DNA from: G963677445 sp963678275
GTDB lineage: Bacteria > Bacteroidota > Ignavibacteria > Ignavibacteriales > Melioribacteraceae
Direction: 5' to 3'
Assembly (NCBI GenBank): GCA_963678275.1
Contig: OY782765.1
Span: forward strand, 5,952,001 to 6,016,000
DNA length: 64,000 bases
Part shown: piece after piece, positions 35,974-43,884 of the stretch
Position numbering within the stretch: position 1 is the first letter of the stretch
Layout: every line of letters starts with the position of its first letter
Position numbers and translations under genes: made by a program
Notes under the pieces: model-generated
Seen by the model: the letters and a program-made list of their open reading frames with translations, nothing else
The model's database searches: none
Told to the model about the DNA's origin: nothing

Positions 35974-35999
35974 TAAATTCTTTTTTTCCTCTCCGATAA
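35974..35999 (+). promoter_or_regulatory. Second FliA-type promoter motif, no gene attached
   Basis: TAAA at 35974-35977 followed after 14 nt by TCCGATAA at 35992-35999, the same -10 as the site at 34810. No substantial reading frame follows for several hundred bases on the + strand, so it may drive a small RNA or a very short frame, or be a chance match in AT-rich DNA. Confidence 0.3.
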
Positions 36000-36357
36000 A
36001 TTTCGCCTGACTTTAATTGCTTCTTCAGCTCTGTTTTTTCTATATAAAGTGATACCGTTAAAAACAAAAATAAAACAATAAAAAGATTATAAAAAAGATT
36101 CGCGCTTAAATTATTATAAAATTTGCTTTTCAATAAAAATTCCAGACAATTATCTATGCTTATAAAATTCAGAACTCCTTACCTCTCTCAAAATGAAATC
36201 GTGGAAATTTTGGAAAATACTCTAAAAGGTTGTTATCCATCTATTACGTGACAAAGCCTTTATTTAACCATAAATAATGTGTTGAAAATTTAAAATTCTA
36301 TTGATCTGGATATATTAGGGATGTCTAAAGGTATTTGATTATCCAGTGTGGTTTGTG

Positions 36358-36526
36358 AATCCTCTACAAGGATTTTGTCTTATGGTTTTAACAATTTTCT
36401 ACAATAATTGGAACCTATACAAGGTTCTTTTTATTGCATTTGCCTTGTAGAGGCAGTAATTAGTGCGGAACGTCCCCCTGGGGTAGAATATAATAGACAA
36501 CTTGGGAAACATCTCTGTAGGAGATG
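36358..36526. repeat. Array of short hairpins with constant 5-nt loops (copy 1)
   Basis: Successive hairpins are AATCCT-CTACA-AGGATT (36358-36374), an imperfect CAATT...AATTG around CTACA (36392-36410), GAACCT-ATACA-AGGTTC (36411-36427), TGCCT-TGTAG-AGGCA (36441-36455) and CATCTC-TGTAG-GAGATG (36510-36526). A CGTCCCCCTGGGG palindrome lies between the last two. TGTAG is CTACA read on the other strand. Arms differ from hairpin to hairpin but always pair. Confidence 0.75.
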
Positions 36527-37003
36527 CACAAAAAGGCGTTTAAATTATAATATTTTTGAAATTAATAAAATGCTGATGTATTGGTCCTAAATATTATTCT
36601 ATAAGATAAAGAGATATCTGCCCAAGTTGTTTTCATATCAAATTTCCTTCGTTTTCATTTTGCGAATTAACCCCTGTGGTTATTGTTTTTTATTACCGGG
36701 ATCAGGAGTTCTGAATTTAAGGCGGAATGTGAACCTTTCCATTTTATTCTCCCGCTCCCGGCAGGTAGTTTAAATAATATTTCATAAAATCTCATTCTCC
36801 GGTATGATATAACATTTGTTTTCAATCAGTATAGAGTCCCCGGTTTTCCAACCACATTATAAAATGATATTTTTCGAAATACCTCCAACTATAAATGGTT
36901 TTGTGAATCTTTCATCTTTATTCATTGTCGCGGGAAATTTCAATAGAAAATTAAATGAATTTAGTGAGAGCCAATCAAGCGCCGATTAACCGATTATGCG
37001 AGT

Positions 37004-37498
37004 CTATTTTTCTGCTAATTCTATTTCAACAGCTCGCTTATTGAGGTCAATTTTGGTTATAATAACATTGATGAGTGTGTTGATCCTTAAATCCTTTCCT
37101 GAGTCACAGAGCATCGCGTATGAGCCGGGTCTCAGTTCAACAAAGTAACCCGGCTTGTCTTCGCATCTATCCGCTTTTTTTACGTGCCGTTTTACTTTTG
37201 CCCGGATTGTCATCCCTTCGTGAATATTCCAGCTTCCATCCCAGGGATTATTTTCGGGATACAATTGTTTGATTGATCCGAAAATCCTATTATTACTAAT
37301 GTCAGCGCTAAGAATTTTAATTCTTAATATATCACCAATATCAGCGACCTGTTTACAACTATTGAATGATGGGATCCAGGATATACCAATTAACATTACC
37401 AAGATTTCATATTCATGAAACTGGCAAAAGAGGCCGTAAACTTCTTTTCGTTTTACCGCAACATCCACAATATCACCTTCATTCAGTATTGTTTTCAT
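37004..37498 (-). CDS. Protein with S1-type RNA-binding fold
   Basis: A 164-residue protein with two OB-fold/S1-like units. The first (about 5-80) opens GDIVDVAVKRKEVYGLFCQF, has ISWIPSFNSCKQVADIGDIL, and ends with an IKQL-type strand. The second (about 92-162) opens EGMTIRAKVKRHV and ends RAVEIELAEK. S1 folds bind single-stranded RNA; the role of this one is unknown. It stands apart from ribosomal or nuclease genes and is bordered by repeat DNA and a hypothetical gene, which suggests accessory DNA. Confidence 0.7.
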   Translation of the reverse strand: MKTILNEGDIVDVAVKRKEVYGLFCQFHEYEILVMLIGISWIPSFNSCKQVADIGDILRIKILSADISNNRIFGSIKQLYPENNPWDGSWNIHEGMTIRAKVKRHVKKADRCEDKPGYFVELRPGSYAMLCDSGKDLRINTLINVIITKIDLNKRAVEIELAEK

Positions 37499-37697
37499 TA
37501 AATCTGCTCCAAATTAAAATTGTTCTTACACTCTCCGCTGTTGATGTTAAACTGGTAACTAGAAAAGCCGGCTTTTACGGTTCGGTTCCTTCAATAAAAT
37601 TATGGGTACAAAATCTTAAAGAATTATCGAAAAAGAAAAAAATTATAATATTGAGGGATTTATCCTCCAGCGTTTCAGAGATGTTTCAAAAAATACA

Positions 37698-38081
37698 TTA
37701 TTGATAAAGGGCTCCATAGCCTTTTTTATCAATTAACCTTTTCATTTTTTCATCAATAACGAATGCCCATGAAACAATCCGGGAATCTGAAATATGTTTA
37801 ATCTTATTTATATCACCATCAAAATATAAAACATATACCTCAATATTTTCTGATTGCCAATTTTTAATAGAAGATTTAAGAACTCTTCCTTTAAAGTAAA
37901 AAATATTGCTTCTAATCAATTGGGAATCCAAATAAAAACAACATTCATTTTCCATAATTGCTTTTAATAAAAATTCGTTACCGATGATTTTTTCTGATAT
38001 CTCAATTATTCTTTCCGGTTTTTCGAATATTTTTGTTTCACTCGAAATAAGGTACTTATTCAGATCGAGTCCCATTTGCAC
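37698..38081 (-). CDS. Hypothetical protein
   Basis: A 127-residue soluble protein without signal peptide or membrane helix; the C-terminal half alternates strands and charged turns (NIEVYVLYFDGDINKIKHIS, SWAFVIDEKMKRLI). No family is recognised. It is in the same direction as the S1-fold gene 199 bp downstream, so the two could be co-transcribed. Confidence 0.55.
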   Translation of the reverse strand: MQMGLDLNKYLISSETKIFEKPERIIEISEKIIGNEFLLKAIMENECCFYLDSQLIRSNIFYFKGRVLKSSIKNWQSENIEVYVLYFDGDINKIKHISDSRIVSWAFVIDEKMKRLIDKKGYGALYQ

Positions 38082-38223
38082 ACTCCGGCTTATCAGTTTC
38101 CTTTCCCATTATTTAAGTTTCCCTGAACCGTAGAGTTTTTCGATAAAGATTTTATGAGTTAGTAACCTTTAGATTAAGTCCATAGTGGTCCGTAATAAAA
38201 ATATAAGAATTAACAGGCAGTAA

Positions 38224-39432
38224 TCAATTTATTCCCGGGAGAATATCCTTCACCGCGTTTTTATTGACGAGGAAAAAGAGCATTTTAAGTTTTATATAAT
38301 CTTCATGATAAAAGTAATACCCTTTATGTTTTCCGTTGAATCCGTTAGAGCCGGAATCTTTTATCAGGTACCAGTAACCATCGCTGTTTTCGGTTATTCC
38401 GAGGCAATGGATAAGATGGTCATCCGACGTTGATTCATTATTGAACCGGAAGTAACGGGCTTTCGCGTCAATATATTCCGGGGGGATATCATAAGTAGGA
38501 ATTATGGCGGCGTCCATATAACCATCAATGCCTGATTCCCCCACATCGCCATCAAGGCAGAGGGAATAACCTCCTTTTACCGAAGACCTCAATATTTTTA
38601 TAAAATTATCGAGGGAAACGTTGTAATAGTTTTTCCCTTTCCACCAGTTATCGGGAACCTGAAGCTGAATAAATTTTCCGTAATCTTCATTCAGCATTGA
38701 TGTAATGCTGATATAATTATTTTTATCAAATTTAAGCGCCTTCTTTGTAAACTCAAGGGGAGTATAGGTTTTTCCCTTCCAGGTGAAATTTTCAGGAGGT
38801 TTTCCCAGGCGCCGGTCGAGGATCACTTTCATGTTGTTCAGCACAGCATTTTTATTCCATAGGTTTTCTTCCTTTACATTCCGCATCAGCTCTTTAAGCT
38901 CATCAAAGAGGATATTATGATTATGGAATAAAACGCTGTCCGGTTTGCCGGGGTATACCTCTTCGGGAACAGCTCCATATTTATCCCATACTTCAAGAAC
39001 AACAGGAGAGAGGGAGCCTTCGGCAAATCTTGAATCACCTCTTTTATCAATATACCTGCATGCTTTTTCGAGGTACTCATGATAAACGGTAAAAACCTCG
39101 CTCAGTTTAATTTCGAGTCCGGTTTCTCTTTTTATTTCCGATTCCAGGAAAGATGTTGTAGCGAATGCCCAACAGGTATTGGTTCTTCCCTGGGATAGCG
39201 GAGGGGTGTGCCATACTGATTCAAATTCATCGACACTTTGAGGAATATTTCTTTCAGCAAAATCGGCTCTGAGTATTTTTTTCTTTTCCCTCGGTTTGTC
39301 TCCTTCAAGGGGTGAAACAACTTTGATGCTGTCATAGAACTCATTTTTATATATAATTATTTTCCCTTTATCCTGCGCGAACAGGGCACAGTAGGCCATA
39401 AATAAAAAAATACTGATTAAGAGATATTTCAT
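38224..39432 (-). CDS. Secreted papain-like (C1) cysteine peptidase
   Basis: A 402-residue protein with a signal peptide (1-19, ending CALFAQ) and the C1/bleomycin-hydrolase pattern: catalytic Cys in SQGRTNTCWAFATTSFLESE (C87) and His in DDHLIHCLGI near residue 343. The position normally holding catalytic Asn in NSWG reads KDSGSNGF, an Asp. A C-terminal FYHEDYIKLKMLFFLVNKNA follows, as in Bacteroidota C1 peptidases. It probably acts in the periplasm or outside. An AGGGAA box precedes the ATG. Confidence 0.85.
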   Translation of the reverse strand: MKYLLISIFLFMAYCALFAQDKGKIIIYKNEFYDSIKVVSPLEGDKPREKKKILRADFAERNIPQSVDEFESVWHTPPLSQGRTNTCWAFATTSFLESEIKRETGLEIKLSEVFTVYHEYLEKACRYIDKRGDSRFAEGSLSPVVLEVWDKYGAVPEEVYPGKPDSVLFHNHNILFDELKELMRNVKEENLWNKNAVLNNMKVILDRRLGKPPENFTWKGKTYTPLEFTKKALKFDKNNYISITSMLNEDYGKFIQLQVPDNWWKGKNYYNVSLDNFIKILRSSVKGGYSLCLDGDVGESGIDGYMDAAIIPTYDIPPEYIDAKARYFRFNNESTSDDHLIHCLGITENSDGYWYLIKDSGSNGFNGKHKGYYFYHEDYIKLKMLFFLVNKNAVKDILPGIN

Positions 39433-39855
39433 CGGTTTTCCCTGAGTTTTAAAAATTACCTATCGGAATAATATTTTATTGTGAAAATAAAAAAAATAGA
39501 GGAAAAAGAATAGTCGCTAATTAACAATATCCGCGTAAAACCTTTTGCCTCAAATTTTTATAATTCCATTAAAAACATTAAATTTCATTAACAGATTGTT
39601 TTCGGTTTTTAAAACAAAATATTTTACTGAAAACAGAACAGGTATATCTTTTATGTTAGTCCGGATATAATGTTTCAGCGAAAAACATGCGTCCGGCGAT
39701 GTCGGGTGGTACGCTCTCCTGACTATGAAGTATGTAGTATGTCTGTATATTCCGAGTAGTCGGGGTATGAATTAGTTTTTAAATTCCGCCGGGAGCGGAA
39801 GAAATTTTTAGCGAGGATAATAGTCGTAACAGAAGAAAAGCAAACCGGAGAAGCG
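39433..39855. other. Divergent intergenic region
   Basis: The 423 bp between the divergent peptidase and glycosyltransferase genes should contain both promoters, but none stands out. It is AT-rich, with a tract of TATG-type near-heptamer repeats around 39725-39750 (TATGAAGTATGTAGTATGT), similar to text near 56748. No gene is seen. Confidence 0.5.
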
Positions 39856-41325
39856 ATGCAAAAAACAATAACAGCTTTTTTGCGGTATACAGGTGATGAA
39901 GATAACCTGAAACTGATTAAAAGTCTGTCGGATGAAGTATTAGTTGAAAAAATATGTTTATTTTCTGAAAAAGTTGAAGAAGTCGGGGGGGGGAAATGTA
40001 AGGTGATTTCCGACTCAAATCTGTTTGCTGCCGGGGGAATAAAAAAAGCAGCGGAATGTGCCGATACAGCTTATTCATTATTGATCACCACCACAGATGA
40101 ACTTATACCGGGCAAATTTGCTCTTGAAAGGTTTGTCGAAACCGCTGAGGATACAGGCGCCGGATGGATATATTCCGATTTTTATGAAGCCTCGGGCGAA
40201 AATGTAAAAAGACATCCGGTGATAGATTACCAGCGGGGAAGCCTTAGAGATGATTTTAATTTTGGTAAAATGATTTTTCTCGATACTAAGGCGCTTAAAG
40301 AAGCCGCTTCGAGGACCAGTGATAAATTTGATTTTGCCGGATTATATGACCTGCGTCTTAAAATCTCGCAGAAATACCAACTGTTCCGGCTGCCGGAGTA
40401 CTTATATACTTACAGGGAATCGGATAAAAGAAAATCGGGTGAAAAACTTTTTGATTATGTCAACCCGGCCAACCGAAAAGTACAGATTGAGATGGAAGAG
40501 GCCGTAACAGATCATCTGAAAGATATCGGGGCTTATCTTGAGCCGAAATTTGATCTGGTAAAGGATAATAATAACGGTTTTAAATTTGAGGCTTCAGTTA
40601 TCATTCCTGTAAAAAACAGGGTGAAAACAATAACTGACGCGATGGAATCGGTATTAAAACAAAAAACCTCATTTCCATTTAATCTTATTGTTGTAGATAA
40701 TCACTCAGATGACGGGACGACAGAAAAAATAAAAGCCATAGCTGAAAAAGATGAAAGAGTTATTCACATTATCCCTGAAAGAACCGATCTTCAGATAGGA
40801 GGCTGCTGGAATGAAGCGGTCCATCACGATAAATGTGGCAAGTACTCTGTTCAGCTCGATAGTGATGACATATATTATAATGAAGATACAATTTCCAAAG
40901 TGGTTGAAAAATTCAGGGAAGAAAAATGCGCGATGATAGTGGGTTCTTATAAGCTCACCGATTTTGAACTGAATGAAATTCCACCCGGCCTTATAGACCA
41001 CAGGGAATGGACACCTGAAAATGGCAGAAATAATGCCCTGAGAATAAATGGTCTTGGCGCCCCGCGGGCATTTTATACTCCGGTTTTAAGGGAAAATAAA
41101 ATTCCCAACGTTAGTTATGGAGAAGATTACGCGCTTGGTTTGAAGATATCCCGAAATTACCAGATAGGGAGAATTTATGAGCCGATTTATCTATGCAGAA
41201 GATGGGACGGCAATTCAGACGCCGCTCTTGATGTTGTTAAACTGAATAACAACAATCTGTATAAAGACAGGGTAAGGACAATAGAATTACTCGCAAGAGA
41301 GAGGAAAAACAAAAAGAATGCTTGA
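39856..41325 (+). CDS. Family 2 glycosyltransferase with extended N-terminus
   Basis: A 489-residue protein. Residues about 240-420 form a GT-A domain: ASVIIPVKNRVKTITDAMES, VVDNHSDDGT and the metal-binding QLDSDDIYY, then YGEDYALGLKISR, the GED-type motif. The first ~200 residues resemble a second, degenerate GT-A fold without a DxD. Its 3' end overlaps the DUF4922 gene by 8 bp, so the two work together, perhaps on a nucleotide-sugar or glycolipid. Substrate unknown. Confidence 0.82.
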   Translation: MQKTITAFLRYTGDEDNLKLIKSLSDEVLVEKICLFSEKVEEVGGGKCKVISDSNLFAAGGIKKAAECADTAYSLLITTTDELIPGKFALERFVETAEDTGAGWIYSDFYEASGENVKRHPVIDYQRGSLRDDFNFGKMIFLDTKALKEAASRTSDKFDFAGLYDLRLKISQKYQLFRLPEYLYTYRESDKRKSGEKLFDYVNPANRKVQIEMEEAVTDHLKDIGAYLEPKFDLVKDNNNGFKFEASVIIPVKNRVKTITDAMESVLKQKTSFPFNLIVVDNHSDDGTTEKIKAIAEKDERVIHIIPERTDLQIGGCWNEAVHHDKCGKYSVQLDSDDIYYNEDTISKVVEKFREEKCAMIVGSYKLTDFELNEIPPGLIDHREWTPENGRNNALRINGLGAPRAFYTPVLRENKIPNVSYGEDYALGLKISRNYQIGRIYEPIYLCRRWDGNSDAALDVVKLNNNNLYKDRVRTIELLARERKNKKNA

Positions 41326-42334
41326 CAGAGTTGTAGTAAGCGGTTCCGAACTCTCCGGTTTTTTCCCGGGCAACAGGCTTTCCGACAAGATGAACGCGCT
41401 CTATTTTCATCAGCAGGAAAGCTGGACCCTTTGCCGGGATAATTATTCTGATCTTGAAAAAAGTGAGGTGAAGTCATTTAGTTTCGACCAGTTCGAAGTG
41501 AAAGTCCAGTTTAATCCTGCAAGAATAAAATCAACAACCGCCAAAGTTGACAAAGAATCGATCAGGAACCGGAAATGTTTTTTATGCACTGCCAACCTTC
41601 CTCAGGAACAGAGGGGACTTATTTATGGCAATGATTACCTGATTCTGGTAAATCCATATCCCATTTTTCCGCGGCATTATACCATTCCCAAAACAGGACA
41701 CATAGTTCAGACAATTTCGGCAAATTTTGGCGATATGCTCGATCTCGCGAAATCGGCCGGCGGGGAGTTTGTGTTAATATATAACGGCCCCCGCTGCGGA
41801 GCTTCCGCTCCCGATCATATGCATTTTCAGGCTGGCAACAGTGGATTTATGCCAATAGATGAAGAGTTTGAAGATGTAATCAATATGTCGGGTGAAGTTT
41901 TATTCGCGGGGAAAAAGACCAACATTTACGCTACAGATCAGTACCTCAGAAAGTTTATCGCGATAGAATCGGCAGATAAAAACTGTGTGAAAAGAGCTTT
42001 TCAGGTGTTTTATAATGGTTTTGTCAGGCTCGATAAAACATCTCCCGAACCGATGATGAATATTTACGCGGTTTATAAAAATGACAGGTGGAGAGTAATT
42101 ATCTTTCCCCGTGGAAAACACCGTCCCGATTTTTATTTTGCCGAAGGGGAAAAACAAATATTGCTGAGTCCCGCTTCAGTTGATCTTGGCGGAGTGCTCA
42201 TTACTCCCCGCGAAGAAGATTTCAGGAAAGTCGATAGCGATATCATCAGGGATCTTTTCAGGCAGGTAACTATGTCAAAGGAATATTTTGAATACTTGCG
42301 CAGGTCTTTCCTTAAGTTTGAAGACCCTGAATAA
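41318..42334 (+). CDS. DUF4922 / HIT-like nucleotidyltransferase-family protein
   Basis: A 338-residue protein with a CFLCTANLP Cys pair (about residue 88) and the HIT-like signature GPRCGASAPDHMHFQAG (His-x-His near residue 170). This matches DUF4922 proteins, which are related to GDP-sugar phosphorylases and ATP adenylyltransferases. The second half repeats an Arg/Lys-rich NIYAVYKNDRWRVIIFPRGK block. Probably it transfers or phosphorolyses a nucleotide-activated sugar that the adjacent glycosyltransferase uses; this is inference. It ends in a 23-bp convergent overlap with the PP2C gene. Confidence 0.8.
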   Translation: MLDRVVVSGSELSGFFPGNRLSDKMNALYFHQQESWTLCRDNYSDLEKSEVKSFSFDQFEVKVQFNPARIKSTTAKVDKESIRNRKCFLCTANLPQEQRGLIYGNDYLILVNPYPIFPRHYTIPKTGHIVQTISANFGDMLDLAKSAGGEFVLIYNGPRCGASAPDHMHFQAGNSGFMPIDEEFEDVINMSGEVLFAGKKTNIYATDQYLRKFIAIESADKNCVKRAFQVFYNGFVRLDKTSPEPMMNIYAVYKNDRWRVIIFPRGKHRPDFYFAEGEKQILLSPASVDLGGVLITPREEDFRKVDSDIIRDLFRQVTMSKEYFEYLRRSFLKFEDPE

Positions 42335-43463
42335 CCAGAAGGGTTACATCATCTTCGAAGTTGCCTCCGGTAAATTCCATAAACTTGTTCCGGACAACTT
42401 CGATGATATCTTCATGTGGCTGTGAACCATCAATAAGCTTAATCAATCTTTCCAGCCCGAATAATTCTTTTTTGTCTGTGCCGCGGGATTCAATAATTCC
42501 ATCTGTAAGAGCAATAATTAATTCATCCTTTTTAAGATCAATTAAAATATCTTCAAATTCACATCTGCTGTCCAGTCCGAGCAGGGCGCCTTTTGAAAGA
42601 ATTTTTTCAGTTGAGGAGCTTTTATGGAGCAGCGGCAGATCGCCCGCCCCGCTGTAAAAAACTTTGTGCTCTTTTTTATCAAGAATAATAACCGAAAGTG
42701 TTACAAATACTTCAGCTATTCTTTCATCATGATAAACAGATTCATTAACAGCCTTCAGAATTTCGGATGGAAGAAGTTTCTCGGTGTTTCCGAGGGCCAT
42801 TCTTACAGCGCTTCTTACATATCCGGCATAAGCGACGGCAAAATACCAGGCTCCCCATTTTTTACCCATTACATCGCCAAGAATAACAGCGAGATGATTA
42901 TCCCCTATTTCGATATAATCGATAAAATCACCACCGGGGATGTTATGGAAGGGAACGTTCCAGTGCCTGAGACTGAAGCCGGAAAACTCGGGTGAGCTTT
43001 CGGGAACCAGGGCGGAAACCATTGTGTCGGCGGCTTTATTCAGCTCGGTGGCCGCCCGGACTCTTTCTTTTTGGAGACTGCTGAGGATTGAATTTATTTT
43101 CGCTATAATTACTTTTGTGCTCGCTGTTTTGATTATGTAATCCTCAATTTCAAAATCATATCCTTTAAGCACATCTTCCTCTTCCCCTTTCGCGGTTAAA
43201 AAAACAAAAGGAATAGACCTGATTTCGGGATCTTCCAGAACTTGTTTCCTGAATTCAAAACCATCCATTTCAGGCATCATAATATCACTTATTATCAAAT
43301 CGGGCTGAAGTGTTTTTGCCAGCTCAAGTCCTTCAATCCCGTTTGATCCCACCTGGCATTCATAACCTGCTTTTGTGATATTATATTTAAAAAGAAAAGC
43401 AATATTTTTTTCATCCTCAACAAGGAGTATCCTGCTTTTTCTTTCAGTTCCGGGTAAATTCAT
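42312..43463 (-). CDS. Response regulator with PP2C/SpoIIE phosphatase output
   Basis: A 383-residue protein: receiver domain (ILLVEDEKNIAFLFKYNI, phospho-Asp D60 in LIISDIMMPEMDG), a coiled linker (about 130-160), then a SpoIIE-type PP2C domain with metal-site motifs IPGGDFIDY, LGDVMGKK, ALTDGIIESRG and EDDVTLLVI. It should dephosphorylate the STAS protein encoded upstream, under control of receiver phosphorylation. Start and STAS stop overlap by 4 bp. Confidence 0.92.
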   Translation of the reverse strand: MNLPGTERKSRILLVEDEKNIAFLFKYNITKAGYECQVGSNGIEGLELAKTLQPDLIISDIMMPEMDGFEFRKQVLEDPEIRSIPFVFLTAKGEEEDVLKGYDFEIEDYIIKTASTKVIIAKINSILSSLQKERVRAATELNKAADTMVSALVPESSPEFSGFSLRHWNVPFHNIPGGDFIDYIEIGDNHLAVILGDVMGKKWGAWYFAVAYAGYVRSAVRMALGNTEKLLPSEILKAVNESVYHDERIAEVFVTLSVIILDKKEHKVFYSGAGDLPLLHKSSSTEKILSKGALLGLDSRCEFEDILIDLKKDELIIALTDGIIESRGTDKKELFGLERLIKLIDGSQPHEDIIEVVRNKFMEFTGGNFEDDVTLLVIQGLQT

Positions 43464-43813
43464 ATATTTTCTTCGTTTTGTATCTGACTTAACGCTTCTT
43501 CTACTGTCTCATGAATTTTAAACACCTTATCCATTCTAGTTAGTTCAAACATTGATTTTACAGGTGGTTTGAACCCGATAAGCCTCATCTGTCCTTCTCT
43601 TCTTCTAATCCTTTTGAGGCTGTGCACCAGCACTCCAAGGAATGTCGAATCGATAAAATCGCAATCAGAAAGATCAATAATAAAGTACCTGAAGCCTTCA
43701 TCAATTCTCTGGTTTATTGTTGGTTTGAATCTCGCTGCTTCATTCAGTGTGGCGCGGTCCGAATTAACTACCTCGACAAGTATTTTTCCAAACCTTTCTT
43801 CTAATATTTCCAT
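43460..43813 (-). CDS. STAS-domain anti-sigma factor antagonist
   Basis: A 117-residue STAS protein with FRYFIIDLSDCDFIDSTFLG, where Ser of IDST is the expected phosphorylation site, and LIGFKPPVKSMFELTRMDKV at the end. Such proteins switch partners when phosphorylated by an anti-sigma kinase and dephosphorylated by a PP2C enzyme. It lies between the PAS kinase and the PP2C regulator. No RsbW-type kinase is encoded in this operon. Confidence 0.92.
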   Translation of the reverse strand: MEILEERFGKILVEVVNSDRATLNEAARFKPTINQRIDEGFRYFIIDLSDCDFIDSTFLGVLVHSLKRIRRREGQMRLIGFKPPVKSMFELTRMDKVFKIHETVEEALSQIQNEENI

Positions 43814-43884
43814 ATAATTAAATTTAATTTACAAAGCAATTAGTTTAATCTATATTGTAATTTATCCAAAAATATTCATAAATA

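Larger units (their letters stand above)
35494..37003. other. Intergenic region with repeat copies (no clear gene)
   Basis: About 1.5 kb without a convincing gene. It holds a diverged CCTTAGCGGCAGAGGAG phrase (about 35577), a FliA-like promoter motif (35974-35999), and a hairpin array (36358-36526) whose diverged copy lies in inverted orientation near 61683-61832. A 31-codon frame at 36156-36251 has no ribosome-binding site and is not called. The rest is AT-rich. Confidence 0.6.

Noticed and set aside
36156..36251. 31-codon frame downstream of the second FliA-like motif
   Set aside because: No ribosome-binding site and too short to judge without conservation data.
36408..36590. 60-codon + strand frame
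   Set aside because: Spans the hairpin array; no plausible start signals.
37501..37704. Open + strand frame between two minus-strand genes
   Set aside because: About 68 codons of protein-like sequence (IKIVLTLSAVDVKLVTRK), but no start with a ribosome-binding site and opposite to its neighbours; possibly a decayed gene, not supportable.
39440..39480. FliA-type promoter for the C1 peptidase
   Set aside because: TTCCGATAGG is present on the minus strand, but no -35 TAAA at the right distance.
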